Assembly (NCBI RefSeq): GCF_000276605.1
Contig: NZ_AKJX01000207.1
Span: 1-64,000, forward strand
Length of the DNA stretch: 64,000 bases
Origin: Acidovorax sp. CF316
GTDB lineage: Bacteria > Pseudomonadota > Gammaproteobacteria > Burkholderiales > Burkholderiaceae_C
Reading direction: 5' to 3'
Both the position numbers and the translations under genes were made by a program. Below the pieces are notes generated by a model, which ran no database searches, was not told the DNA's origin, and saw only the letters and a program-made list of their open reading frames with translations. Position 1 is the first letter of the stretch. Each line of letters begins with the position of its first letter. This document shows positions 17,733 to 27,850 of the stretch, one piece after another.

Positions 17733-18662
17733 TCAACGCAGTTGGCGTTTGATGGCGTCGTAGCGTGCTTCGTTGCTCACGTTCGATGCCACGGTCGAGA
17801 ACTTGCTGCTCATGAAGGGTTGCAGCTTCTCCAGACGGTCCTTGGGCGCGGGGTGGGTCTTGAACAGCAGCGTGAAGTTCTGGTCGGCACTGGAGCCGGT
17901 CGCATACATGTTCAGCACCGTGGGCAGGCCGACGGGTGCATAGCCAGCACGGGCGGCATACAGCACGCCCTGGCGGTCAGCGTCGAACTCGTCACCCTGG
18001 TCCAAGCCCTTGGAATACAGGTTCTTGGCAAAATTCACCATGGCGGAACTCACCATGGCATTGCCAGAGCGGGCCTGCACCACGCCACCCACCGCCTGGG
18101 CAAAACCGCCCTTCTTGAGCGCAGCCAGGTAGTGGCCGCGCGTCACGTGGGCGATCTCGTGGCCCAGCACGCCTGCCAATTCCGATTCGGACTTGAGCTG
18201 GCGCATCAGGCCGACGGTCACGAACACGAAGCCACCAGGCGTGGCATAGGCATTCACGGCGTCGGAATCGATCACGCCAAAGCGCCAGGCGAACTGGATC
18301 TCCTTGCCGTCCTTGTCCTTGGGTTTCTCTGCCTGCGCCGCCACCCACCAGCCGACCTGGTTCACATAGCGCTGCACGGCCTCATTGCGCAGCAGGGGGC
18401 GTGCGCCCAGCAGCACGGACGAGAAGTCATTGCCCAGTGCACGTTGCTCTTCTGCGGTGTAGTCCTTGAACGCGGCCGACGCGCCCTGGATGACATCCAG
18501 CACGCCGCCCGCACGCGAACCACCGCCGGAGCCACCGCCCAGCGCGGACGAAAGAACATTCAGGCCACCAGAGCCGCCAGCCTGGGGCATGGTTTCACAA
18601 CCGGTCAGCAGCACGACCGTGGCCAGCGCCAGCGCGGCGGCCTTCAAGCGTTGGATCTTCAT
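17733..18662 (-). CDS. M48 family metallopeptidase lipoprotein
   Basis: 309 aa. A lipobox (VVLLTGC, Cys near residue 22) predicts an envelope lipoprotein. The zinc-binding motif HEIAH (VLGHEIAHVTRGH) and a downstream glutamate (DEFDADRQG) define an M48 peptidase of the LoiP/BepA-like exported type, involved in outer-membrane protein quality control. A Gly-rich linker lies near residues 28-52. Its ATG overlaps the stop of the SH3 gene by four bases (ATGA), so the two are translationally coupled. It is the last gene of the cyclase-SH3-M48 unit. Confidence 0.93.
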   Translation of the reverse strand: MKIQRLKAAALALATVVLLTGCETMPQAGGSGGLNVLSSALGGGSGGGSRAGGVLDVIQGASAAFKDYTAEEQRALGNDFSSVLLGARPLLRNEAVQRYVNQVGWWVAAQAEKPKDKDGKEIQFAWRFGVIDSDAVNAYATPGGFVFVTVGLMRQLKSESELAGVLGHEIAHVTRGHYLAALKKGGFAQAVGGVVQARSGNAMVSSAMVNFAKNLYSKGLDQGDEFDADRQGVLYAARAGYAPVGLPTVLNMYATGSSADQNFTLLFKTHPAPKDRLEKLQPFMSSKFSTVASNVSNEARYDAIKRQLR

Positions 18663-19180
18663 TTTTCTGCTCCGGTGTAGGCGTCAATCTTCTGTGCCAC
18701 AACCTTGCCACTGCGCGCAAAGGCTTCGGCCTGGCCCATGTTGATGGCGTACTTCTCCAACTGGGCCATTTCAGCCGGTGCAGGTTGGGCATTGGCCAGC
18801 TGTTCTTCGGTGAGGCCTCGGGTTCCGGTGGTTGCCGTTGCACCGCGGCTGGGAGCCGAGAACATGCTCGCCAGGTTGGTGCCCGAGCTGGCGGGGGCGG
18901 ACGCGGCGGGGGCCGTAGCTTCCAGGGATTTCACATGGGTCACGCGCACCCAGCCTTCGGTGCGGCCGAACTTGACCTTGACCCAGCCCTCCTGTGCCGA
19001 GGTCTGTTCGAGCTTGTTGCCCTTGGCCAGCTTGACCAGGACCTTGCCGTCCAGCGCCGGCGTCGCGCGCAGCTCGGTGGCCACGGTGACTTCCAGCTGT
19101 TGGGCATGCGCGCCGAGGCCCAACCCCAGCAGCAGCGCAATGAGCAGGCCCTTCAACAGGCCCACGAATGATGTGTTCAC
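18659..19180 (-). CDS. Exported SH3-domain protein
   Basis: 173 aa. It starts with GTG at 19180, directly after a strong ribosome binding site (gaggagaaggaaa). The longer ATG frame lacks one. A signal peptide (GLLKGLLIALLLGLGLGAHA) is followed by a bacterial SH3 domain (about 25-80) with VTVATELRATPALDGKVLVKL and GWVKVKFGRTEGWVRV. The C-terminal part is Ala/Ser-rich then helical. Such domains often bind peptidoglycan stem peptides or partner proteins. It sits 38 bases after the adenylate cyclase gene and is coupled to the M48 peptidase gene, suggesting a shared periplasmic role. Confidence 0.88.
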   Translation of the reverse strand: MNTSFVGLLKGLLIALLLGLGLGAHAQQLEVTVATELRATPALDGKVLVKLAKGNKLEQTSAQEGWVKVKFGRTEGWVRVTHVKSLEATAPAASAPASSGTNLASMFSAPSRGATATTGTRGLTEEQLANAQPAPAEMAQLEKYAINMGQAEAFARSGKVVAQKIDAYTGAEK

Positions 19181-19218
19181 TTTCCTTCTCCTCTGTATGA
19201 CGATACCTATGCGCCAGA

Positions 19219-21114
19219 TCATTCCGGCGCCCCTCCACTGGACCTGCGCTGCGGCTCGAAAAGCCGCACCGCCTGGTCGCGGCCTTTCACCTCGAAATCG
19301 CCGCGGTCAATGAAAACAAATGTTTCCCCACATTGTGCTCTTGTCGACTCGGAAACCAAAACCCGGGCTATCCCTTTTGTGCAACCTTCGATGCGGCTGC
19401 ACAGGTTGACGGCATCGCCGATTGCGGTGTAGTCCAGCCGGCGCGAAGTGCCCAGGAATCCCACCACGGCCGAGCCCGTGTGCACGCCGATGCCGATGTC
19501 GAATTTGGCCGTCGGGTCCTCGCGCGCCATGTCGTCGGCAAAGCGCTGCAGCGCGTCGGCCATGCCCAGCGCCGCCTCCACGGCCAGCACGGCGTGGTTG
19601 GGCTGGGCGATGGGTGCCCCCCAGAAGGCCATGATGGCATCGCCGATGAACTTGTCGAGCGTGCCCTGGTAGCGAAAGATCACCTCCACCTGCATCTCGA
19701 AGTAGCGGTTGAGGATGTTCACGATCTCCTCGGGCTTGCGGTGTTCCGACAGGCTGGTGAAGCCCCGGATGTCCGAGAACAGCAGCGTGATCTCGCGGCT
19801 GGCGGACACCTCGGCTTCGGCCACCGTTTCTGACAGATCCTGCACGATGCGGGGGTCCACGAAGCGCGAGAACATGGCCTGTACGTGGCGCCGCTGCCCC
19901 ATCTCCAGCCGCGACGAGAGCAAGCCGAAGGCCAGCAGCGCGACGGCGCCCAGCACCAGGGAGGACACGGGCATCCAATACACATTCGCTTCCTGCAAGG
20001 CCACGACGCTTCCCCCGATGGCCGCCGCAGCAAGCGCCCCGTAGCCCATGACCACCCAAGTGGGTGATACGCGCACCACGAAGGCCAGCGCCAGGCCGAA
20101 GATGAGGATCAGCACCAGGGTCGGGTTGGCCCAGTCCGGTGCCTCGCGCAACCATTCGTTGTTCTGCAGATTGGCCAGCCCAGTCGCCAGCACGAAGGGC
20201 CCTGGCGTGGTGGCATCCATGGGCGTGGGCACGAAATCCAGAATGCCGCTGGCCGTTGCGCCAATCACGATGATCTTGCCGCGCGCGTCGAAAGGCAGCT
20301 TGCGATCACCCGTTTGGGTGGCCAGGTAGGCATCGGCGTAGGAAATGCGCGTGAATTCCGAGCCATACCAGTTCAGCCGAAAGCCCGGCTTTCTGGGCTG
20401 GGGCAGCTGCAGGGCATCGGCAACCCGGCCGATGATGTGCGGAATCCACCACCCCTGGGTTTCCCGGCCCACCTCGGTGCGGCGACCGATACCGTCTCGG
20501 TCCTTGATGAAATTGATGTACCCCGTGCGCCAGACCTCGGCCGGCAGCGAGAGCGGGCCTTCGATCCCATAGGCCGCTTCAGGGTCCGCGTTCTCCAGCG
20601 GGCGTATGCCCATGGCTGGCGGCGCCATCCTCAGCGGGGCCTTCTGTTCGGTGTTTTCTTCCAGCACCATGGGGATGAAGGCATGCTCGAATGCCAGGGC
20701 CTTGGCCAGCTCCACGTCGTTTTCAGGACGAAAGCGGTCCGGCTGGGTCAGGATCAGGTCGAGCACGATGGCGCGCGGCTGCTGGGCCACGAGCGCAGAA
20801 ATCATTTCCGCATGGATGACCCGGGGCCACACCCACTTGCCGGCCACGTCGAGCATCTGTGGATTGACCAACGACACCTGGTCGATATCGACCACGACGA
20901 TGTCCTCCGGCGGCGTGCGGCTGTCCGCATGCCAGCGCAGCAAGGCGTCCCCCACCCGGTTGTCGAGGGCGTCGAGCTTGTGCCAGGTGGTCACCTCGAA
21001 CAGCGCCAGCGCGCAGAGCATGAGGCACAGCCCGGCATACAGCGCGCTGCGGCCGAAGCGCTGGCGCAGCCGGGTGAGCACCGACGAGGAATGGGGGGAT
21101 GGGGCAGAGGACAC
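19219..21114 (-). CDS. CHASE2-domain class III adenylate cyclase
   Basis: 631 aa. An N-terminal membrane segment (about 23-42) is followed by a periplasmic CHASE2 sensor domain (about 45-330), three membrane helices (about 335-415) and a cytoplasmic cyclase domain (about 430-615). The two metal-binding Asp are in LLFSDIRGFTSL and GDAIMAFWG. The adenine-selective Lys (LDKFIGD) and Asp (DYTAIGD), and the transition-state Asn and Arg (VNLCSRIEG), are all present. It should therefore make cAMP in response to an unknown periplasmic signal. It is the first gene of an operon with the SH3 and M48 genes. Confidence 0.93.
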   Translation of the reverse strand: MSSAPSPHSSSVLTRLRQRFGRSALYAGLCLMLCALALFEVTTWHKLDALDNRVGDALLRWHADSRTPPEDIVVVDIDQVSLVNPQMLDVAGKWVWPRVIHAEMISALVAQQPRAIVLDLILTQPDRFRPENDVELAKALAFEHAFIPMVLEENTEQKAPLRMAPPAMGIRPLENADPEAAYGIEGPLSLPAEVWRTGYINFIKDRDGIGRRTEVGRETQGWWIPHIIGRVADALQLPQPRKPGFRLNWYGSEFTRISYADAYLATQTGDRKLPFDARGKIIVIGATASGILDFVPTPMDATTPGPFVLATGLANLQNNEWLREAPDWANPTLVLILIFGLALAFVVRVSPTWVVMGYGALAAAAIGGSVVALQEANVYWMPVSSLVLGAVALLAFGLLSSRLEMGQRRHVQAMFSRFVDPRIVQDLSETVAEAEVSASREITLLFSDIRGFTSLSEHRKPEEIVNILNRYFEMQVEVIFRYQGTLDKFIGDAIMAFWGAPIAQPNHAVLAVEAALGMADALQRFADDMAREDPTAKFDIGIGVHTGSAVVGFLGTSRRLDYTAIGDAVNLCSRIEGCTKGIARVLVSESTRAQCGETFVFIDRGDFEVKGRDQAVRLFEPQRRSSGGAPE

Positions 21115-21202
21115 AGCCGAGAGTATCCACGCCCCGCTTTGCAGGCGGCAAGCGCATCAACCCTGCACGTTGCGGCCGCCCGACTACCCCGGCGCGCTGG
21201 CG

Positions 21203-22048
21203 TCAACCGCCCGAGCAGATCTGCAGTTGCTCGCCCAGCCCCGTGGCGCCCAGGCGCACCACGTCGCCGGGCTCGAGGAACCAGGGCGCGGGCTTCTGGC
21301 CCAGGCCCACGCCGGCGGGCGTGCCGGTGAGCACGATGTCGCCGGGCTCCAGCGTCATGAACTGGCTGATGTAACAGATCACCGTGGGCAGGCCGAAGAT
21401 GAAGTTGCGCGTGTTGCCGTTTTGCACGCGCTGGCCGTTGACTTCGAGCCACAGGTCCAGCGCGTGCGGGTCGGCCACCTCGTCGGCCGTCACCAGCCAG
21501 GGGCCGATGGGGGCGAACGTGTCGTAGCTCTTGCCCTTGACCCACTGGCCGCCGCGCTCGATCTGGTAGGAGCGCTCGGACACGTCGTTGGCCAGCACAT
21601 AGCCCGCGACGTGCTGCAGCGCAACACCCTCGCTGACGTGGCTGGCGCGCGTGCCGATGACCAGGCCCAACTCCACCTCCCAGTCGGTCTTCTGCGACCC
21701 GGGCGGAATGCGCACCGCGTCGTTCGGGCCGCTCAGCGAGGTGACGGCCTTCATGAACAGCACCGGCTCGGCCGGCGCCTGCATGCCGGCCTCGGCCGCA
21801 TGGTCGGCGTAGTTCAGGCCCACGCAGACGATCTTGCCCACGCCGCCCACGGGGGAGCCCAGGCGCGGCGTGCCTTCCACGGCCGGCAGGCGGGTGGCGT
21901 CGATGGCGGCCAGGGCCGCCAGCGTGCGCGGGTTGAGCTGGGCCGGCCCCAGGTCGGGCAGCAGCATGGAGAGGTCGCGCAGCACGCCCTGGGCGTCCAG
22001 CAGGCCGGGGCGCTCTGCGCCGGGCGGGCCGTAGCGGAGGAGTTTCAT
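21203..22048 (-). CDS. Fumarylacetoacetate hydrolase (FAH) family protein
   Basis: 281 aa, start at 22048 (MKLLRYGPPGAERPG), the usual family N-terminus, with GGAGG as ribosome binding site. It has the FAH core with metal-binding acids: VGLNYADHAAEAG, the EVELGLVIG segment and YVLANDVSER, plus LTGTPAGVGLG. Members hydrolyse or decarboxylate acylpyruvates such as 2,4-diketo-3-deoxy-fuconate, or act as ureidoglycolate lyase. Exact substrate is not determinable. It is divergent from the chromate-transporter pair with a 92-base gap. Confidence 0.92.
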   Translation of the reverse strand: MKLLRYGPPGAERPGLLDAQGVLRDLSMLLPDLGPAQLNPRTLAALAAIDATRLPAVEGTPRLGSPVGGVGKIVCVGLNYADHAAEAGMQAPAEPVLFMKAVTSLSGPNDAVRIPPGSQKTDWEVELGLVIGTRASHVSEGVALQHVAGYVLANDVSERSYQIERGGQWVKGKSYDTFAPIGPWLVTADEVADPHALDLWLEVNGQRVQNGNTRNFIFGLPTVICYISQFMTLEPGDIVLTGTPAGVGLGQKPAPWFLEPGDVVRLGATGLGEQLQICSGG

Positions 22049-22140
22049 GTCGGAATGGGTCGCGAAAATGCAAGGGGCGCCAGCATACCCCGCAGGGCAA
22101 TTCCCCGTCCGGGCGTTTAACATCGCAGCCTGGCGCCGCG

Positions 22141-22788
22141 ATGGCGCCCGGTCTCCTGCCTCCTGCCCTGCCTGTCCCGCGCCCCATGGCCCCAGCCACA
22201 CCGCCCTCCCCCATCCCACCCCTCCTGGCAGAGCCGCGCCCGGCTCCCCGCAATTGCACCGACCTGTTCTGGTCCTTCACCTGGCTGGCGCTGCAGGGCT
22301 TTGGCGGGGTGCTGGCCGTGGTGCAGCGCGAGCTGGTGGAGCGCAAGCGCTGGATGACCAACGAGGAGTTCGTCGAGGAATGGGCCGTGGCCCAGATCAT
22401 GCCGGGCCCCAATGTGGTCAACCTCTCCATCACCATCGGCGACCGCTACTTCGGCTGGCGCGGCGCGCTGGCGGCGCTGGCCGGCATGCTGCTGTTTCCG
22501 CTCATGCTGGTGCTGTCGCTGGCCGTGGTCTATGCCCAGTTTGCCAGCCACCCGGCCGTGGCCGGCGCGCTGCGCGGCATGGGCGCGGTGGCCGCAGGCC
22601 TCATCGCGGGCACGGGCCTCAAGCTCTCGGCCACGCTGCGCACCCACCCGCTGGGCCCTGCCGTGTGCTCGGTGATCACGGTGCTCACGGTGGTGGCCAT
22701 GGCCGTGCTGCGCTGGCCGCTGGTGTGGACCCTGCCGCTGCTGGGCGGCACGGCCTGCCTGCTCACCTGGCGAAAGCTCGCACCATGA
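22141..22788 (+). CDS. chrA: Short-chain chromate transporter family protein, N-terminal-type half
   Basis: 215 aa with five to six hydrophobic segments and the CHR family motifs FGGVLAVVQRELVER and AQIMPGPNVVNLSI. Classical ChrA carries two such domains in one chain of about 400 aa; here each domain is a separate gene, the short-chain (SCHR) arrangement that works as a heterodimer. It likely exports chromate or a related oxyanion, or has a still unknown substrate. An alternative ATG at 22186 is possible. The stop overlaps the next gene's ATG by four bases. Confidence 0.87.
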   Translation: MAPGLLPPALPVPRPMAPATPPSPIPPLLAEPRPAPRNCTDLFWSFTWLALQGFGGVLAVVQRELVERKRWMTNEEFVEEWAVAQIMPGPNVVNLSITIGDRYFGWRGALAALAGMLLFPLMLVLSLAVVYAQFASHPAVAGALRGMGAVAAGLIAGTGLKLSATLRTHPLGPAVCSVITVLTVVAMAVLRWPLVWTLPLLGGTACLLTWRKLAP

Positions 22789-23384
22789 CGGGCGCCACCA
22801 TCCACATGGGCTGGGCCGACTGGCTGCAGCTGTTCCTGTACTACATGTCGCTGTCGCTGCTGGCCGTGGGCGGCGCCATCGCCACGGCGCCCGACATGCA
22901 CCGCTTCCTGGTGGACAAGCAGGCCTGGCTGGCCGACCCGCAGTTCAACGCCTCGATTGCCATCGCCCAGGCGGCGCCCGGGCCCAACGTGCTCTTCATC
23001 GCGCTGCTGGGCTGGAACGTGGGGCTGAACGCGGGCGGCGCCGGCCCGCTGGGCTGGGCCCTGGGCGCCCTGGGCATGGGGCTGTGCATGCTGGGCGTGA
23101 TGCTGCCCAGCAGCCTGCTGACCTGGCTGGCCACGCGCTGGGGCCACCGCAACCGCGAGCGCCGTGGCGTGCGCGCCTTCAAGCAGGGCATGGTGCCGGT
23201 GGTGATCGGCCTGCTGCTAGCCACCACCTGGGTGCTGGCCCAGGCCCATGGCGGCCTGGCCAGTGCCTGGCCGCTGTGGCTGGCGACCGTGGTGACCATG
23301 CTGCTGGTGTGGAAGACGCGCCTGCACCTGCTGTGGATGCTGGGCGCCGGCGCCCTGCTGGGCGCGCTCGGCTATATGGGGTGA
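22785..23384 (+). CDS. chrA: Short-chain chromate transporter family protein, second half
   Basis: 199 aa with the matching CHR-domain motifs LLAVGGAIATAPDMHRF and AIAQAAPGPNVLFI and about six hydrophobic segments. It starts within the stop of the preceding CHR gene (ATGA overlap), so both proteins are likely made in equal amounts and assemble together. Its 3' end overlaps the convergent exported-protein gene by 13 bases. Confidence 0.88.
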   Translation: MTGATIHMGWADWLQLFLYYMSLSLLAVGGAIATAPDMHRFLVDKQAWLADPQFNASIAIAQAAPGPNVLFIALLGWNVGLNAGGAGPLGWALGALGMGLCMLGVMLPSSLLTWLATRWGHRNRERRGVRAFKQGMVPVVIGLLLATTWVLAQAHGGLASAWPLWLATVVTMLLVWKTRLHLLWMLGAGALLGALGYMG

Positions 23385-24391
23385 CCGTTGATGTGCGAGC
23401 TGGACTTGATGTACAGCGTGATGGGGTTGCCTGCGCCATCGTCGCCGGTGATCACCAGGGGCAGGCCGGTACCCTTGGCCGTCCACCCTGCCGACACACG
23501 CGCGCCGTTGGTCCATTCGAACTTGCAGGCCATGTAGGTGCCGGCGGGCACGGTCACGCTTTCCTGGCCGCGGTAGGTGATGGTCTGGGCTTCGCGCAGG
23601 GTGCTGGTCTGGGTCGGCAGCCCGGGGAGTTCCATGGTGGTGTGCCGTACCTCGTTGATCGTGTAGCTCTCGTTGAGCGCCAGCGCAAAGTCGCGCACGC
23701 GGTTGACCGGGTCGAGCACCATGGTGGTCCTCATCCCGGCAATCGGCGCTTCCACGCGGGCGGTGCTGCCGTAGCGCAACAGCACCGGCCCCTGCGGTGT
23801 GGTTTCCAGCTTGTCGTACTCCCATACGCGGGCATTGAACGAGGTGACTCCGGCCTTGCTCACCAGGACTGTGCGCTCGGTCTCGATCAGCCCCGACTGC
23901 CCGGCAAAGCTGCCGGGGCCGTTGATGCGGCCCTCGGTGCTGAACTGCACGGCGCCGTCGCTGGACTGCCAGTCCCAGCGGTAGGTCGTGCCCTGTTGCA
24001 GCAGCACCGGGTTGAAGCAGTCCGACGCGGCGCCGGTGCCCGTGCCGGGAGGAGTCACGGACGTGGTCTCGCACAGCGAGGCGTTGAGCTGGCACATGGC
24101 CGCCGTCAGGTCCACGATCTGCCCTGCGGTCTGGGTCTGGCTGGCCACGAGAAACCGGCCTTCGCTGAAGGCAAAGGCATTGCCTACTGAAGGGTAGAAC
24201 CGGTAGGCATAGGGCCCGGCCATTCCGTCCTGCCCGGCGCCGGATGGAAAAAGGGAGGGGAACGAACTTTCAAGCCATTGCCGCGCCGCGTCGCGGCTGG
24301 AGGGACGTACCGACAGTTGCGCCTGGGCGGTGGCGGCAACCGATACGCCGAGTGCCAGCGCTGCAAAGCGCCTGATAGATGATCGCATCAT
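23372..24391 (-). CDS. Exported hypothetical protein
   Basis: 339 aa, not recognised. A signal peptide (MMRSSIRRFAALALGV, cleavage near TAQAQ) sends it to the periplasm. Early residues SSRDAARQWLESSFPSLFP and YAYRFYPSVGNAFAFSEGRFLVAS resemble a short domain seen in exported Comamonadaceae proteins of unknown role. The rest is beta-rich with many Thr and Gly, ending in a domain with TYMACKFEWTNG. The start at 24391 has a GGAG ribosome binding site. Four cysteines in the mature part may form disulfides. It overlaps the ChrA gene end by 13 bases. Confidence 0.75.
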   Translation of the reverse strand: MMRSSIRRFAALALGVSVAATAQAQLSVRPSSRDAARQWLESSFPSLFPSGAGQDGMAGPYAYRFYPSVGNAFAFSEGRFLVASQTQTAGQIVDLTAAMCQLNASLCETTSVTPPGTGTGAASDCFNPVLLQQGTTYRWDWQSSDGAVQFSTEGRINGPGSFAGQSGLIETERTVLVSKAGVTSFNARVWEYDKLETTPQGPVLLRYGSTARVEAPIAGMRTTMVLDPVNRVRDFALALNESYTINEVRHTTMELPGLPTQTSTLREAQTITYRGQESVTVPAGTYMACKFEWTNGARVSAGWTAKGTGLPLVITGDDGAGNPITLYIKSSSHINGHPI

Positions 24392-24702
24392 GGTTTCTCC
24401 AGTGAAGGCGTAGACCAGGAGCTCTGCAGATCCGGGCTTGCCAGATATCCCCGTGGGTACCAGCCAAGGCCTGCAGGGCACGGGTTCCCTGCGGCTGGGC
24501 GAAGTGTCCTCTTCGCTGGGCCCTGCAGTCCATAGACCACCAAGACAGCAGATGCCCCTGCCGTGAACAACATCACGCACAGGCCGGCCGCGTGCCACCC
24601 GCCTCTCGAGGCCAGCGGCGCTGTCCGCCTGCAGCACTCGCCAAAAGCGGCAACAATGCCGCTGACCAGTGCTCAACCTTCCCATCCAAGGAATCCCGCT
24701 CC
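24392..24702. other. 311-base divergent intergenic region
   Basis: Separates the exported-protein gene (minus) from the aldo/keto reductase gene (plus). It holds one CRP-like palindrome (24562-24577). A 61-codon minus-strand open frame (24388-24573) ends in an ATGA overlap with the exported-protein start, but has no ribosome binding site and starts inside the palindrome, so it is not called as a gene. Confidence 0.5.
24562..24577. promoter_or_regulatory. CRP-like palindrome CGTGA-N6-TCACG
   Basis: CGTGAACAACATCACG is a perfect 5+5 palindrome with the GTGA-N6-TCAC core of CRP sites. It is 171 bases from the exported-protein start and 126 bases from the aldo/keto reductase start. Confidence 0.35.
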
Positions 24703-25656
24703 ATGAATCTCCGTCCCCTGGGCCGCTCGGGCCTGCAAGTCTCCCCCTTGTGCTTTGGCGGCAATGTCTTCGGCTGGACAGCCGACGAGGCCACCTCGTT
24801 CCGGCTGCTCGACGCCTGGGTGGACGCAGGCTTCAACTTCATCGACACGGCCGATGTGTATTCGCGCTGGGTGCCGGGCCACACGGGCGGCGAGTCCGAG
24901 GCCGTGATCGGCCGCTGGCTCAGGCAGAACGGCAAGCGCAACCGCATCGTGCTGGCCACCAAGGTCGGCAAGGACATGGGCGACGGCAAGGTGGGCCTGC
25001 GCCCCGAATACATCCGCCAGGCGGTGGACGCCTCGCTCAAGCGCCTGCAAACCGACCACATCGACCTCTACCAGTCGCACGACGACGATGCCACGGTGCC
25101 GCTGGCCGACACGCTGGGCGCCTACAGCGACCTCGTCAAGGCCGGCAAGGTGCGCGCCATCGGTGCCTCCAACTTCACGGCGGCACGCCTGGCAGAGTCT
25201 CTCAAGACCAGCGACAACCTGGGCCTGGCCCGCTACGAGAGCCTGCAACCGCTGTTCAACCTGTACGACCGCGCCGTGTTCGAGAAGGAACTGCAGCCGC
25301 TGTGCGTGGAGCACAACGTGGGCGTGATCAACTTCTATGCGCTGGCGGCGGGCTTTCTGACCGGCAAGTACCGCACCGAGGCCGATGCCGCCAAGAGCGC
25401 CCGCGGCAAGAACACCACGGCCAAGTACCTCAACGAGCGCGGCCTGCGCATCCTAGCCGCGCTGGACACCGTGGCCGCGCGCCTGAACGCCACGCCGGGC
25501 CAGGTGGCGGTGGCCTGGCAGATCGTGCAGCCGGGTATCACCGCACCGATCGCCAGCGCCACCTCGCTGGCGCAGCTGCAGGACCTGGTGAAGGCCAGCC
25601 AGCTCACGCTGGACGCCGAGGCCCTGGCCACGCTGGGCGCTGCCAGCGCGCAGTGA
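24703..25656 (+). CDS. Aldo/keto reductase
   Basis: 317 aa with the TIM-barrel aldo/keto reductase pattern. The catalytic tetrad is visible: Asp and Tyr in FIDTADVYSRW, Lys in VLATKVGKDMG, and His in DLYQSHDDDAT. The NADPH-binding end is represented by VAWQIVQPGITAPIASATS. It reduces aldehydes or ketones with NADPH; substrate unknown. The start MNLRPLGRSGLQVSPL at 24703 is the standard family beginning; the longer frame upstream is not protein-like. Confidence 0.95.
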   Translation: MNLRPLGRSGLQVSPLCFGGNVFGWTADEATSFRLLDAWVDAGFNFIDTADVYSRWVPGHTGGESEAVIGRWLRQNGKRNRIVLATKVGKDMGDGKVGLRPEYIRQAVDASLKRLQTDHIDLYQSHDDDATVPLADTLGAYSDLVKAGKVRAIGASNFTAARLAESLKTSDNLGLARYESLQPLFNLYDRAVFEKELQPLCVEHNVGVINFYALAAGFLTGKYRTEADAAKSARGKNTTAKYLNERGLRILAALDTVAARLNATPGQVAVAWQIVQPGITAPIASATSLAQLQDLVKASQLTLDAEALATLGAASAQ

Positions 25657-25782
25657 GCTGCAACGGCTGGCTCCTCACCGCACGGGACGGTACGCAGCCC
25701 CGTTTGGCACCCAGAGCCACCGGTTCACCCAACACGTGAACCGCCGCCTCGGTGGCGACTTCGGCGTTGCCCGCGAAAACGC

Positions 25783-26334
25783 TCAGGCCGGCAGCGTGTC
25801 CAGAATGCGCCGGTTGGCCTTGATGTGCGCTTCGATCTTGTCGATCTGCTCATCCAGGTTTTTTGTCTCCCGCGCCAGGTCGAACTTCGGCAGCTTGTAT
25901 TTCTTGTAGACCAGCACCAAGGTGCCGATCAGCACCCCAAAGAAGCACGCAATCTGCCAGGCAGTGTCCAACATCGGCCCCAAGAGGACCGCCCAGAGAA
26001 TGGAGACGCACACCACGGCAATGAGGGCAATGGTGCGCCGATCAGTCTCGGCCTGCTCCAACTGGCGCTGGAGCCGCTGGACCACCTTCTCTCGCCGCGC
26101 CAGCACTTCGTCCAGCTCGCGCGTCAATCTGGGCATGGCCAACTCCGCAGCCGTGCGGTCAGTCCCCCGCTGCACAGCGCTGATCGCCACCTCGAGCTTG
26201 CGGGTGGAAACCACGCCGCCTGAACGCTCCACGATCTGCGCAATGCCGCAGTAAGCGCAAGTAAAGCGCTCCAGATCAGCCCCCACCTCCAGCGGAGCGG
26301 AGCAATTGGCACAGGCAAGGTTCAGCAACGGCAC
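25783..26334 (-). CDS. Zinc-ribbon, coiled-coil membrane protein
   Basis: 183 aa, not a named family I recognise. An N-terminal zinc ribbon (CANC at residues 8-11 and CAYC at 26-29, spaced as C-x2-C...C-x2-C) is followed by a helical, likely coiled-coil stretch (about 60-105), two membrane helices (IALIAVVCVSILWAVLLG and IACFFGVLIGTLVLVY) and a second charged helix at the C-terminus. It is probably an inner-membrane protein with both ends in the cytoplasm. It has no operon partner. Function unknown. Confidence 0.72.
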   Translation of the reverse strand: MPLLNLACANCSAPLEVGADLERFTCAYCGIAQIVERSGGVVSTRKLEVAISAVQRGTDRTAAELAMPRLTRELDEVLARREKVVQRLQRQLEQAETDRRTIALIAVVCVSILWAVLLGPMLDTAWQIACFFGVLIGTLVLVYKKYKLPKFDLARETKNLDEQIDKIEAHIKANRRILDTLPA

Positions 26335-26523
26335 GACAAGATCTCCTCAGGTGATCGCCTGAATCTATCACCGGTAACCGGGTGCCAAAAAGCACCCAAA
26401 TGGCGCAGACCACCGGCCCAACACCCGGCAACCGCCTGCACGCCGCCGGCGTGCTCGGGCCCGGCCCGATATGCAGCGCCCATTCGCCCCTGCGGATGCA
26501 ACTGTCAGGAATTCAACGGGCAG

Positions 26524-26554
26524 AAAAAAGGCCCGACTCCATGGGAGCGGGCCT
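26524..26554 (-). terminator. Terminator after icd
   Basis: On the minus strand, AGGCCCG pairs with CGGGCCT with an inner CTCC/GGAG extension, followed by six T. It lies 36 bases beyond the icd stop codon. Confidence 0.85.
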
Positions 26555-26590
26555 GTTTTGCGGGTGCCGAGGGAATCCGGGCAAACGCAA

Positions 26591-27850
<1,260 letters not shown>

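Noticed and set aside
24388-24573. 61-codon minus-strand frame ending in an ATGA overlap with the exported-protein gene
   Set aside because: The overlap and an N-terminal hydrophobic stretch are tempting, but there is no ribosome binding site and the start lies inside a CRP-like palindrome.
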